A program made the translations under genes and the position numbers. A DNA stretch of 64,000 nucleotides from CAZHTF01 sp964535305 (lineage in GTDB: Bacteria > Planctomycetota > Phycisphaerae > UBA1845 > Fen-1342), in contig CAZHTF010000005.1 in NCBI GenBank assembly GCA_964535305.1, positions 36,093-100,092 on the forward strand, given 5' to 3'. Numbering within the stretch: position 1 is the stretch's first letter; each line of letters opens with the position of its first letter. Below, in pieces: positions 33,751 to 45,315 of this stretch. The notes beneath the pieces are model-generated. The model searched no databases. It had not been told where the DNA came from and worked only from the letters and a program-made list of their open reading frames with translations.

Positions 33751-34131
33751 TCAGGTAGACTTGCGCTTTTTCGTGCGCGACGCGCCGGCCTCGGAATTTG
33801 GCGTCTTCGAATCGCCGGGCGAAGAAGTGCTCGCCGATGAACTTGCGCCAGCCGCGCCGCTCTTCTTCTCGGTCGTTGACTTGTCCGTGCTGCCCTCGCT
33901 GCCGGCGGGCTTGGGCTTCTCTGCCTCCGCGGCCTTCTTGTACGAATCGCTGCGATAGTCGGTCTGGTAGAAGCCCGAGCCCTTGAAGATCACGCCACCG
34001 CCCGTCCCGATCAGCCGCTTGAGCGAGCGCTTGCCGCATTCGGGACACTTCGAGAGCGGGTCGGCGGAGATCGATTGAAACTCCTCGAAGTTGTGGCCGC
34101 AGGCCTGGCAGGCGTAGTCATACGTGGGCAT
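33751..34131 (-). CDS. FmdB-family zinc ribbon protein
   Basis: A 126-residue protein. The N-terminal 45 residues are the FmdB zinc ribbon: MPTYDYACQACGHNFEEFQ (Cys8, Cys11) and LSKCPECGKRSLKRL (second CxxC), followed by the usual GGGVIFKGSGFYQTDYR. The rest is a Lys/Ser/Ala/Gly-rich, probably disordered tail ending TKKRKST. The family was first noted as a regulator of formamidase but its general role is unknown. It begins 8 bp after grpE, so it belongs to the dnaJ-grpE operon. Confidence 0.9.
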   Translation of the reverse strand: MPTYDYACQACGHNFEEFQSISADPLSKCPECGKRSLKRLIGTGGGVIFKGSGFYQTDYRSDSYKKAAEAEKPKPAGSEGSTDKSTTEKKSGAAGASSSASTSSPGDSKTPNSEAGASRTKKRKST

Positions 34132-34139
34132 ATCGAACG

Positions 34140-34784
34140 CTACTCCTTCAACGGCGCTGCCGACGACGATGCCTGCGCCTGCCCCGAACTGGCGGCCTGA
34201 TCGGCGGGGGCCCCGCTCGAAATCACCACCCGCGCCGTGCGAATGACGCGCTCATGCATGCGATAACCGCGCTGCACTACGTTGAGCACCGTCCCAGCCG
34301 GATGCTCACTGCTGGGCTGCTGCAGCAGCGCTTCGTGCTCATGCGGGTCAAAAGTCGCCCCCAGCGCTTCGATCGGCTCGATGCGGTGCAGCTTCAATAC
34401 CTTCAGAAACTGCTCGTGCACAATGCGCACGCCTTCGGCGACGGACTGCACGTCGCTCGCGGTCTTCGCTGAGTCCTGCGTACGCTCCAGCCCATCCAGC
34501 ACGACTAGCAGCTCACGGGCGAAGTCCGCTTCGGCGTACTTCACGGCTTCCTGTTTCTCACGCTGCCAGCGCTGCTGCGAATTGCGCAGCTCCGCCAGGT
34601 CGCGCAATCGCTGAGCCTGCAGCGCCTGCACCTCTTCACGCAGCCGTGCCAGCTCGGCTTCGGGCGTCTGCGGCGCGGCCGCGTCGGCGACGACGCTCGC
34701 CTGCGAATCTGCCGCGGCGTCCGCCGGCTGCGGCGCGGGCTGAGCCACCGATGCGGCCGAGGCCTCTTTCTTGCTCGAAAACAT
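34140..34784 (-). CDS. grpE: Nucleotide exchange factor GrpE
   Basis: A 214-residue co-chaperone that releases ADP from DnaK. A disordered Ala/Pro/Gln-rich N-terminus is followed by a long coiled coil (EAELARLREEVQALQAQRLRDLAELRNSQQRW, seen in parts, about 42-80), the four-helix segment FARELLVVLDGLERTQD, and the beta domain with ATFDPHEHEALLQQPS and GTVLNVVQRGYRMHERVIRTARV. The C-terminus is a Ser/Ala-rich tail. It starts 6 bp after dnaJ. dnaK itself is not in the window. Confidence 0.95.
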   Translation of the reverse strand: MFSSKKEASAASVAQPAPQPADAAADSQASVVADAAAPQTPEAELARLREEVQALQAQRLRDLAELRNSQQRWQREKQEAVKYAEADFARELLVVLDGLERTQDSAKTASDVQSVAEGVRIVHEQFLKVLKLHRIEPIEALGATFDPHEHEALLQQPSSEHPAGTVLNVVQRGYRMHERVIRTARVVISSGAPADQAASSGQAQASSSAAPLKE

Positions 34785-34790
34785 GCGTGA

Positions 34791-35945
34791 CTAAGACTCC
34801 TTCTTCTCGCCTTCGCCCGTGAAGTACGTCTTCATGCGCTCAAAGAAACTCTTGGTCTCCGGCATGACGGCGCTGTCTTCGCCGGCGGCATACTTGCGCA
34901 GCAGCTCCTGCTGCGCCTTGCTCAACTTGGTCGGCACCTCGATCAGGACCTGCACAATCTCGTCGCCCACGCGCCCGCTGCGCAGATTCGGCAGGCCCTT
35001 GCCTTGCAGTGAGAACGTCGCGCCGTATTGTGTGCCCGCCGGGATCCGCAGCGGCACCGTGCCGGTCAGCGTCGGTACCTCGAGCTGCGCGCCAAGCGCC
35101 GCTTGCGTGAAGCTGATCGGCAGGCGGCAGATCAGCGTGTCGCCGTCGCGCTCGAAGAGCGAATGCGGGCGCACCTGGATCACGCAGCGCAGCTCGCCGC
35201 GGGTCGTGCCGCCGGGCGCCGGCTCGCCTTCGCCGCGCAGCCGGATGGACTGCCCGTCGTGTACGCCCGGCGGAATCTTCACGGTCAGCACACGTTCTTT
35301 TGTGGCCCGACCGCTGCCGCGGCAATCGACGCAAGGCTTGTCGATCTGTTTGCCGCGTCCGCGACATTGCGGACAATCGACCACGGTGCGCGTGACGAAA
35401 AAGCCCATCGATGTCTGCCGTTCGACCTGTCCGTATCCGCCGCAGTTGCGGCAGGTGGTCGGATTGCTGCCGGGCTCGGCCCCGCGTCCGGCGCAGCGAT
35501 CGCAAAAGTCGGAGCGTTCGAAACGCAGCACTTTCTCGACGCCGGTGGCCACCTCCTTCAGGTCGATCTCGATCACGGCCTGGATATCGACGCCGCGATC
35601 GGCGCGGCTGCGGCCGGAGCGTCCGCCAAGCATGTCCCCGAACAGGTCGCCGAAGATGCTGAAGATGTCGTCGGCCTGCATGTGCGAGAAGTCGTGCATG
35701 CCGACGCCGTTGAGCCCCTGGTGCCCGAAGCGGTCGTAGCGCTGCCGCTTGTCGGGCTGGGAGAGCACCTCGTAGGCTTCGGAGGCTTCCTTGAAGCGCT
35801 CGTCGGCCCCCGGCTCGCGATTTCGATCCGGGTGATATTTCATCGCCGCCTGGCGATAGGCGCGCTTGATTTCGTCCGCCGACGCGTCGCGGCCGACGCC
35901 GAGGACTTCGTAGTAATCGCGCTTCTGTGCCACGCGGGCGCTCAT
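34791..35945 (-). CDS. dnaJ: Chaperone DnaJ
   Basis: A 384-residue type I J-protein. The J domain (residues 8-75) has RDYYEVLGVGRDASADEIKRAYR and the HPD signature in KYHPDRNRE that stimulates DnaK. A Gly/Phe stretch follows with HQGLNGVGMHDF. The zinc domain has four CxxCxGxG repeats: CDRCAGRG, CRNCGGYG, CPQCRGRG and CVDCRGSG. Two beta substrate-binding domains complete it (VKIPPGVHDGQSIRLRGEGEP, then PLRIPAGTQYGATFSLQGKGLP, seen in parts). The order dnaJ-grpE-fmdB without dnaK is unusual. No CIRCE element is seen upstream; the Uma2 gene ends 19 bp before it. Confidence 0.97.
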   Translation of the reverse strand: MSARVAQKRDYYEVLGVGRDASADEIKRAYRQAAMKYHPDRNREPGADERFKEASEAYEVLSQPDKRQRYDRFGHQGLNGVGMHDFSHMQADDIFSIFGDLFGDMLGGRSGRSRADRGVDIQAVIEIDLKEVATGVEKVLRFERSDFCDRCAGRGAEPGSNPTTCRNCGGYGQVERQTSMGFFVTRTVVDCPQCRGRGKQIDKPCVDCRGSGRATKERVLTVKIPPGVHDGQSIRLRGEGEPAPGGTTRGELRCVIQVRPHSLFERDGDTLICRLPISFTQAALGAQLEVPTLTGTVPLRIPAGTQYGATFSLQGKGLPNLRSGRVGDEIVQVLIEVPTKLSKAQQELLRKYAAGEDSAVMPETKSFFERMKTYFTGEGEKKES

Positions 35946-35964
35946 TTCTCGTTGACCGTCAAAC

Positions 35965-36531
35965 TCATTCGACCGCGACCCGCGCGAGATCGACCTTCAC
36001 GCCCGGCCAGCGCGGGCTCGCGTAGACACCGCCCGGCGGGGTCTCGACCCGCGCGAAAGCCGCGGCACCGGCGTCGCGGCAGAAGACGCACAGCGAAGGT
36101 CGCGCCGCGTCGCGCGTCGGATCCACGATCCAATATTCCAGGATCGCCGGGCAGCGCTCATAGATCGACACATTCCGCACAAAGTCCTTCTCGCGCCCCA
36201 GGCGCGAAACCACCTCGACCACCAGTGCCGGAAACACCCCGCGATACGAGCGCAGCGGTCGCGGCGGATACTTGACGTACGCGGCGAGATCCGGCTCGGG
36301 CACAGTGCCGGCGCGCTCGTCGTCGTCGATAAACACGCGCGGCGCAAACACCACATGCTGAAAGACCGCGCGCTGCCGTGGCCCGCGCGCCGCACACAAC
36401 GCCCGGTAGATTGCGGCGACGAGGTCCTGGTGGATCGGATCTGGTCCGGGCGACACGTGGACCTCTCCCGCAATCAACTCAAACCGAAAGCCCGGCTCGC
36501 CCTGGGCTCGCTCAAACGCCGACAGCCGCAT
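35965..36531 (-). CDS. Uma2-family (DUF820) putative nuclease-fold protein
   Basis: A 188-residue protein with the Uma2/DUF820 restriction-endonuclease-like pattern: an N-terminal RFELIAGEVHVSPGPDPIHQDLVAAIYRAL (seen in parts), the acidic core VPEPDLAAYVKY (the PD motif), and FPALVVEVVSRLGREKDF with the ExK-like E-V-V-S. A strand ILEYWIVDP follows. The family is greatly expanded in cyanobacteria and planctomycetes; its function is unsettled. Start ATG 36531 gives the usual family N-terminus; an ATG at 36600 is possible. It precedes dnaJ by 19 bp on the same strand, probably by chance rather than functional link. Confidence 0.8.
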   Translation of the reverse strand: MRLSAFERAQGEPGFRFELIAGEVHVSPGPDPIHQDLVAAIYRALCAARGPRQRAVFQHVVFAPRVFIDDDERAGTVPEPDLAAYVKYPPRPLRSYRGVFPALVVEVVSRLGREKDFVRNVSIYERCPAILEYWIVDPTRDAARPSLCVFCRDAGAAAFARVETPPGGVYASPRWPGVKVDLARVAVE

Positions 36532-36679
36532 CTCGCGGCGATTGTCTTCAACGCGAAGGCGGCGCCGCGAAGCACCGGCGGCTCGTCGGCTTTGGATCAT
36601 CACATGAGCCTCGCGCACGCCAAAACACATGCTCCCAATAGCTGCGCGAGCGCGGCGCAATACCCCGCGCCCCGGCGCG

Positions 36680-36714
36680 AAAAACGGGGGCAGCCGCTTG
36701 GGTCGCCCCCGTTT
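36680..36714 (-). terminator. Intrinsic terminator of groEL2
   Basis: Perfect 10-bp stem AAACGGGGGC/GCCCCCGTTT (36682-36691 with 36705-36714), 13-nt loop. On the minus strand it is followed directly by TTTTT (36684-36680). It lies 71 bp beyond the groEL2 stop. Confidence 0.8.
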
Positions 36715-36784
36715 GCTTCCCTCTCCCTACCGAAAAGCACGCAAGATCGTCGCGCAGCACGCGCGGCCGCTGCGCTACAGCGGC

Positions 36785-38401
<1,617 letters not shown>

Positions 38402-38559
38402 ATCGAAACCTCAGTTGTGGGTTCAAAGTATCGAGTAACGCGTCAGCATCCGAACGCCCGAGTCGTGCGCAGCCCGCCGCAGGAAAAGTCCGCTTCAAAG
38501 CGCATCATGCACGGCCGAAGCGCTGCGAATCCCGCCGCGATCAACTCCGCGACCGGCAG

Positions 38560-38892
38560 CTAGACTTCAACGGCCAGGATGTCGCTCTCGCGCACGATCT
38601 GGTACTTCGTGCCGTCCAGCTCAACCTCGTTGCCCGAGTACTTGCCGTAGAAAACCGTGTCCCCGACCTTGATCGACATCTTCGCCCGCTCACCGGTCTT
38701 CTCAATCAACTTGCCCGGACCGGTCGCGATCACCGTGCCGCGCATGGGCTTCTCGCGGGCTGTGTCCGGCAGCACGATCCCGCCCGCGGTGCGCTGCTCG
38801 GCCTCGGCCGGCTGAATCAGCACGCGATCCTCAAGAGGACGGATCTTCAAATTGGTCTTCTTCGCCGGCTTTTCCATCGTGGCTGTCGCCAT
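38560..38892 (-). CDS. groES: Co-chaperonin GroES
   Basis: A 110-residue GroES, slightly long because of a charged N-terminal extension (MATATMEKPAKKTN). Core segments: LKIRPLEDRVLIQPAEAE, the mobile loop EQRTAGGIVLPDTAREKP that contacts GroEL, GTVIATGPGK, and the C-terminal KVGDTVFYGKYSGNEVELDGTKYQIVRESDILAVE, seen in parts. ATG 38892 has GGAG about eight bases upstream; the longer in-frame extension to 39132 overlaps groEL1 and is shadow. It sits between two groEL genes and is the only groES in the window, so it may serve both. Confidence 0.97.
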   Translation of the reverse strand: MATATMEKPAKKTNLKIRPLEDRVLIQPAEAEQRTAGGIVLPDTAREKPMRGTVIATGPGKLIEKTGERAKMSIKVGDTVFYGKYSGNEVELDGTKYQIVRESDILAVEV

Positions 38893-38986
38893 TTTCACTC
38901 TCCAGTATGGTAGGCTGCGCCCACCTTCTTTACTTATTCCGCGCGAGTCTGAACTCGTTACTCGCTCTTCGCAACTCGCAACCGTC

Positions 38987-40657
<1,671 letters not shown>

Positions 40658-41062
40658 GAATTAGGTCTCCTTGCGACCATCAAAATCAATTTTTGGAGCG
40701 CGCCGGGTTGCACGAGAGTCGTACGCCACCCAGCGCGTACAAGAACACTGGACGGCAGAGCAATCGCAATGCCAAGCCGCTGCAATTCCGCTGCCTGCTT
40801 GTAACATTATAATTGACAAATAATTATGGATTTCGACCGCTGGCGCTCTTTTGCGCAGCCCTGCCGGCGCGCTGTCGCGCTGGCAGTGTCAAAGTGACAG
40901 CCGGCCCTGACGCAATGGTGCGCTCGCCGCGCGCAAGTTCCAACGCACAGCAACCTGCACCACGCATCCGCGCCGCACACCGCTGCGCGTGGCCGCGCGT
41001 GCGTCGGCTGGGTACGATCTTGGGTCTGGGTTCACTTTCCCTGACCCGAGCGGGAGTTCGTC
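40658..41062. other. Intergenic region between divergent groEL1 and the acyl-CoA dehydrogenase gene
   Basis: 405 bp without a convincing gene. It holds an AT-rich segment (about 40800-40835) with the inverted repeat ATAATT-N7-AATTAT (40809-40827), a minus-strand TATAAT, and a smaller inverted repeat TGTCA-AAG-TGACA near 40887-40899. The rest is GC-rich and featureless to my eye. Confidence 0.55.
40806..40827 (-). promoter_or_regulatory. AT-rich groEL1 promoter region with palindrome
   Basis: Minus-strand -10 TATAAT at 40811-40806, about 150 bp before the groEL1 ATG, directly next to a perfect 6-bp inverted repeat ATAATT/AATTAT with 7-bp spacer (40809-40827). No canonical -35 is at the right distance. 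The palindrome overlaps the promoter and could be a regulator site. Confidence 0.4.
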
Positions 41063-42247
41063 GTGCATAAGCCGCATCAGTCTTTGCTGGACGCCAAAAC
41101 ACCGGATTTCTTTAACGTCGCCGCGCTGCTCACCGAAGAGGAGCGGCAGGTGCAGGCGACCGTTGGGCGCTTCGTCGACGAGCGCGTGCTGCCGATCATC
41201 GCGGATTGCTTCGAGCACGAGAGATTCCCGAAGGAAATCGTGCCGGAGATGGCCGAGCTGGGCCTGTTCGGCGCCACCTTTCAGGACTACGGCTGCGCCG
41301 GACTGAGCAACGTCGCTTACGGCCTGATCATGCAGGAACTGGAGCGCGGCGACAGCGGCGTCCGCAGCTTCGCCAGCGTGCAGAGCAGCCTGTGCATGTA
41401 CCCGATCCACCGCTACGGCTCCGACGAGCAGAAGCAACGCTGGCTGCCCGACATGGCTAAGGCCCGCAAAATCGGCTGCTTCGGACTGACCGAGCCCGAC
41501 GGCGGATCAGACCCCGGCGCCATGAAGACACACGCGAAACGCGACGGCGGCGACTGGCTGATCAGCGGCGCGAAAATGTGGATCACCAACGGCACGCTCG
41601 CCGACGTCGCCATCGTCTGGGCCATGACCGAGCAGGGCGTCCGCGGCTTCCTGATCGAAAAGGGCATGCCCGGATATACCGCCCGCGACATTCAGCACAA
41701 ATTCTCGCTGCGAGCCTCGATCACTTCGGAGCTGTTCTTTGACCGCGTGCGCGTGCCGGAGTCCAACCGTCTGCCGCTGGCCGAGGGCCTCAGCGCCCCG
41801 CTGAGCTGCCTGACGCAGGCACGCTATGGCATCGCCTGGGGCGGAGTCGGCGCGGCGCAGGCCTGCTACCAGGAGGCCCTGAACTTCGCCAGGCAGCGCG
41901 TGCTTTTCGGCGGCCCGCTGATCAACAAGCAGATCGTGCAACAGCGCCTGGCCGACATGCTCCGCAGGATCACCGCCGGCCAGTTGCTGGCGCTGCAACT
42001 CGGGCGGCTCAAAGACGACGGGAAGATGCACCACGCGCAGGTCTCACTCGCGAAGTGGAACAACGTGCGGCTCGGTCTGGACATCGCCCGCGACGCGCGC
42101 GACCTGCTCGGCGCCGGCGGCATCAGCGTCGAATGCTGCCCGATTCGGCATATGCTGAACCTGGAAAGCGTCATCACCTACGAAGGCACCGAGACGATCC
42201 ACCAGCTTGTCGTCGGCCGCGAAATCGCCGGCGTAGCGGCGTTTTAA
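41063..42247 (+). CDS. Acyl-CoA dehydrogenase, glutaryl-CoA dehydrogenase-like
   Basis: A 394-residue flavoprotein. It starts at GTG 41063 with GGGAG eight bases upstream. Family signatures: the FAD-binding CFGLTEPDGGSDPGAMKT, KMWITNGTLADVAIVWA, FDRVRVPESNRLP, and QRVLFGGPLINKQIVQQRLADM (seen in parts). The catalytic base lies in TYEGTETIHQLVVGREIAG, where the glutamate of YEG is placed as in glutaryl-CoA dehydrogenases, which convert glutaryl-CoA to crotonyl-CoA in lysine and tryptophan breakdown. Substrate assignment is moderate; no other pathway genes adjoin. Confidence 0.85.
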   Translation: MHKPHQSLLDAKTPDFFNVAALLTEEERQVQATVGRFVDERVLPIIADCFEHERFPKEIVPEMAELGLFGATFQDYGCAGLSNVAYGLIMQELERGDSGVRSFASVQSSLCMYPIHRYGSDEQKQRWLPDMAKARKIGCFGLTEPDGGSDPGAMKTHAKRDGGDWLISGAKMWITNGTLADVAIVWAMTEQGVRGFLIEKGMPGYTARDIQHKFSLRASITSELFFDRVRVPESNRLPLAEGLSAPLSCLTQARYGIAWGGVGAAQACYQEALNFARQRVLFGGPLINKQIVQQRLADMLRRITAGQLLALQLGRLKDDGKMHHAQVSLAKWNNVRLGLDIARDARDLLGAGGISVECCPIRHMLNLESVITYEGTETIHQLVVGREIAGVAAF

Positions 42248-42655
42248 AGTCTCTTCCCCCACAACGGGCTGACGGAATGTGAGCTCGCTCGCCGCGGTGC
42301 GTTCGTTCCAGGACGGGGCGACGAATGCCGCGCTAGATCCGTTCGCGGCGCTGAATTCGCCCCAACGGGGCGTAATGTCTTCCACCCGCAGGGGGCGTGG
42401 CGTAGTCTTCCGCCCCGTTGGAGCAGAAGACGTGCGCATGCACCGACGTGTTCGTCTGACGCACGCCCCCGCGTCGTAATTGCAATCCGTCGCCCGGTCC
42501 GGGCGAAACTCGCGCCGCGGTCGTGCACCCGCGCCCGCACCGACTCTGCCGCGCCCCGTTGGAGCGAAGATTCAGCTCCGTCGCGTCGTTGGGGCGAAGA
42601 TTCAGCGATGCTGATGCCCGCGGCCCCGTCGGGGTCGAAACTCTGAATTCTAGAT
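42248..42655. repeat. Intergenic cluster of short palindromic repeats
   Basis: 408 bp between convergent genes, filled with variants of one unit of about 25 bp: CGCCCCGTTGG(A/G)GCGAA followed by (G)ATTCAGC. Copies seen: inverted at 42350-42372; direct at 42411-42431, 42552-42576 and 42584-42606; degenerate at 42622-42650 and around 42311-42325. The CGCCCC-GTT-GGGGCG core is itself palindromic. It could act as a bidirectional terminator or be a mobile short repeat. No gene is supported here; the open frames across it are repeat-derived. Confidence 0.65.
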
Positions 42656-43957
42656 CTAGGCGCGCCATAGGGCGGCGCTCTCGGACGAGGCAGATGCAGA
42701 CGGCGCCGCCAGCGCTGCGCTCGACGACGCACGCCGCGCCGCCAGACACTGCCGGTGATAATCCTCGGAGCGCCGTGCCTGCCAGTGTTCGCGCAGTCGC
42801 CGTGCAGCGACCTCCGGCGGCAGCACGCGCAGGCCAGGCCCGGCCTGGAGCAATCCCAGCCGCGAAAGGCTCTCCAGCGCGTCGGCACAATCGAAGTTCA
42901 CGTGCACGCCGAAACGCTCGAGCAGGAAAGCCTCGATCTGACGATCGAGCTGGGCTTCGTGCTGGGGCGTGTCGCGTGTGGCGAGTAGCAGCAGGTAGGC
43001 CACCGCGGCCTCCTTAAACTCCTCCTGCGTGCTCGCGTCGATCAGTACGTGCAGCGCGCCGGCGTTGTTGGCCACATTCTGAAAGTACAAGTGCCGCGTG
43101 CGCTGCGAATCGCGCCGCTGCCGCGCGCTGCGATAGCCGCTGAACGTCCGCCACAGCAGCATGCCCAGACCGAAGGTCAGCACCCAGAGCAGCCGGCTGA
43201 CGGCCAGCAGCCCGGCGGAGAGGATCTTGACGACCTGCAACGCGGTCGAGCCCACAGCCCCAACGCCGCCGCCGATCATGAAGGCGCGGTCCGTCCAGCT
43301 CATGGTGACGTCGGCGTGCGGCAAGAGCGCCTCGACATCCGCGACGAGGATGTCCTTGAAGACCTTGATCAACACATGCGGGTCGTCGCACAGTCGCGCC
43401 ACCACCACCAGCCGCCGAAACAAAGGCACGACTCGGGTCGTGCCCTGCAGCGGCTTGCGCCAGCTGCGCACGCGGACCTCGCGCTGGCCATGGCCGCGGA
43501 CAAAGACGGCCAGCCGCGCCACGCGCTGCGGATCGAGCTTGACCGCCACGCCGCGCGTATTCGCCAGGCGGACGGCCTCGTTGAGCTGCAGCGGGTCGAC
43601 GCGCTCGTAATTGGCCTTCTCCAGCAGGTATGCGAGCGTCTGCTCCAGTGCGGCGTAGCCGGCGGGTGTGCGCTGCTGCGCGTCGCGCTCCGCAGGCAGC
43701 GTGTCGCGATCGGGGTTGAACGCGGCGTATTCGTCGCCGACGTACTGCTGAAACGCCGCCGCCTCCTGTGCGATCACCTGCCGCAGCGCCCCGATGAACT
43801 CCTGGCAGGCGCCGCGGGCATGCCCGCGCTCGGCACACAGTTCGCTCAGCGGCGCGATCAGCTCCGCGGCGCGCAACGGAACGAAGCGGTCATCCACATA
43901 ATGACACGCCACGCTTGCGGTCGGGTCGCGCGAGAGGTCGATCCGCCCTTGGCCCAT
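42656..43957 (-). CDS. DUF3754 (TMEM143-like) membrane protein
   Basis: A 433-residue protein starting at ATG 43957; the longer upstream frame is cysteine/arginine-rich shadow. The N-terminal half is soluble and acidic/basic mixed. The DUF3754 core has VVPLFRRLVVVARLCDDPHVLIKVFKDILVADVEALLP (seen in parts), then two membrane helices (MIGGGVGAVGSTALQVVKILSAGL and LLWVLTFGLGMLLW), then a conserved helical tail SARQRRDSQRTRHLYFQNVANNAGALHVLID and KEAAVAYLLLL. The C-terminus ends in a Ser/Ala-rich stretch. Function unknown; relatives occur from bacteria to the mammalian mitochondrial protein TMEM143. Confidence 0.75.
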   Translation of the reverse strand: MGQGRIDLSRDPTASVACHYVDDRFVPLRAAELIAPLSELCAERGHARGACQEFIGALRQVIAQEAAAFQQYVGDEYAAFNPDRDTLPAERDAQQRTPAGYAALEQTLAYLLEKANYERVDPLQLNEAVRLANTRGVAVKLDPQRVARLAVFVRGHGQREVRVRSWRKPLQGTTRVVPLFRRLVVVARLCDDPHVLIKVFKDILVADVEALLPHADVTMSWTDRAFMIGGGVGAVGSTALQVVKILSAGLLAVSRLLWVLTFGLGMLLWRTFSGYRSARQRRDSQRTRHLYFQNVANNAGALHVLIDASTQEEFKEAAVAYLLLLATRDTPQHEAQLDRQIEAFLLERFGVHVNFDCADALESLSRLGLLQAGPGLRVLPPEVAARRLREHWQARRSEDYHRQCLAARRASSSAALAAPSASASSESAALWRA

Positions 43958-44124
43958 GCGATCATCGTACCCGACACCGGCACATCGCCGGCAGCATCGG
44001 CGGCGCATGCGGCGCGGCCACGGCGACGATCGAAGGTCGATGCGGCGGCCGTGCATCGGCGATATAAACATGGCGCAACGTCGTCGGCGTCGGTTTGATT
44101 TCAGACATCTGGGAGGTTTGCGTC

Positions 44125-45252
44125 ATGCACACGCGCGTTCGCGAGATCGCCGCGCAGGGCCAGGCAATCTGGCTGGATTTCATCAGCCGCGAGCTGCTCG
44201 ATTCCGGCCAGTTGTGGGCGCTGATCGACGAGGGCCTGACCGGCATGACCAGCAACCCCTCGATCTTCCAGAAGTCGATCGCCGGCGGCAGCGAGTATGA
44301 CGCGCCGCTGCAGACGCTGGCGCGGGCCGGCAAGTCCGCTTTCGAGATCTACGACGAGCTTTCGCGGGCCGATATCGCCCGGGCCGCCGACCAGCTTCGG
44401 CCCGTATACGAAAGCAGCGCCGCGGCCGACGGATTCATCTCGCTCGAAGTCTCGCCGGCTCTGGCGCACGACACCGCCGGCACGGTGGCCGAGGCCCGGC
44501 GGCTGTGGGCCGCGCTTCGTCGGCCCAATGTCATGATCAAAGTGCCCGCGACGCCCGCGGGCATCCCCGCCATCGCCACGCTGATTGGCGAAGGCGTAAA
44601 CGTGAATGTCACGCTCATCTTTGCTGTCTCGATGTACCAGCGCGTCATGCAGGCCTATCTCGAAGGGCTGGGGCGCTTGCAGGCGAGCGGCCGGCCACTT
44701 AATCGCGTCGCCTCCGTCGCGTCATTCTTCGTCAGCCGCGTCGACACGCTGGTCGACGGGCTGCTCCAGCCGCGCATCAACGCCGGCGAGCGACAGCTCA
44801 ACGAACTGCTCGGCAAGGCGGCCATCGCGAATGCCAAAATCGCGTATCAACGTTTTCAGGAAGTGTTCGATGGGCCACAGTTCAGTGCGCTGGCGGCGGC
44901 CGGAGCCCGCGTGCAGCGGCCGCTCTGGGCCAGCACCAGCACCAAAAACCCGGACTACCCCGACACGATCTACGTCAACACGTTGATCGGACCGCAAACG
45001 GTCAACACTGTGCCGCCGCAGACGCTCGACGCAATTCGCGCGCGGGGCGTTGCGACGCGGACGATCGACAGCGACGTCGCCGGAGCGCACGCCGTGATCG
45101 AGCGGCTGGAGCGCTGCGGCATTCGCTTTGATTTGGTGACGGATCAACTGCTGACGGACGGCGTGAAGCTCTTCGCGGATTCGTTTGATAAGCTGCTGGC
45201 GGACGTGGAGTCCAAGCGCAGCCGCGCGCTGCGGACTGCGAGCGCGGGCTGA
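44125..45252 (+). CDS. tal: Transaldolase
   Basis: A 375-residue class I aldolase of the pentose phosphate pathway that moves a dihydroxyacetone unit from sedoheptulose 7-phosphate to glyceraldehyde 3-phosphate. GGGAGG lies eight bases before ATG 44125. Motifs: GQAIWLDFISRELL, GLTGMTSNPSIFQKSI, SLEVSPALAHD, the Schiff-base lysine in NVMIKVPATPAGI, NVNVTLIFAVSMYQRV, and ASFFVSRVDTLVD, WASTSTKNPDYPDTIYV. The length fits the long actinobacterial/cyanobacterial-type transaldolases, not the 220-residue form. Convergent with fliM over 63 bp that carry a weak hairpin. Confidence 0.95.
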   Translation: MHTRVREIAAQGQAIWLDFISRELLDSGQLWALIDEGLTGMTSNPSIFQKSIAGGSEYDAPLQTLARAGKSAFEIYDELSRADIARAADQLRPVYESSAAADGFISLEVSPALAHDTAGTVAEARRLWAALRRPNVMIKVPATPAGIPAIATLIGEGVNVNVTLIFAVSMYQRVMQAYLEGLGRLQASGRPLNRVASVASFFVSRVDTLVDGLLQPRINAGERQLNELLGKAAIANAKIAYQRFQEVFDGPQFSALAAAGARVQRPLWASTSTKNPDYPDTIYVNTLIGPQTVNTVPPQTLDAIRARGVATRTIDSDVAGAHAVIERLERCGIRFDLVTDQLLTDGVKLFADSFDKLLADVESKRSRALRTASAG

Positions 45253-45281
45253 TCGCGAACCGCGTTGCACGAGCAGAACGG

Positions 45282-45313
45282 ATCGCTTCTGCGGCGCCAC
45301 GCGGCGGAGCGAT
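45282..45313. terminator. Weak hairpin between convergent tal and fliM
   Basis: ATCGCT (45282-45287) pairs with AGCGAT (45308-45313), with further partial pairing inside and TTTC following on the plus strand. A possible bidirectional terminator; stem is imperfect. Confidence 0.3.
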
Positions 45314-45315
45314 TT

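Noticed and set aside
40658..40830. CIRCE heat-shock operator upstream of groE
   Set aside because: Neither TTAGCACTC nor GAGTGCTAA occurs there; only an unrelated AT-rich palindrome.
42552..42606. CRISPR array suggested by repeated 25-bp units
   Set aside because: Copies are in both orientations, irregularly spaced and decayed, with no uniform spacers or cas genes.
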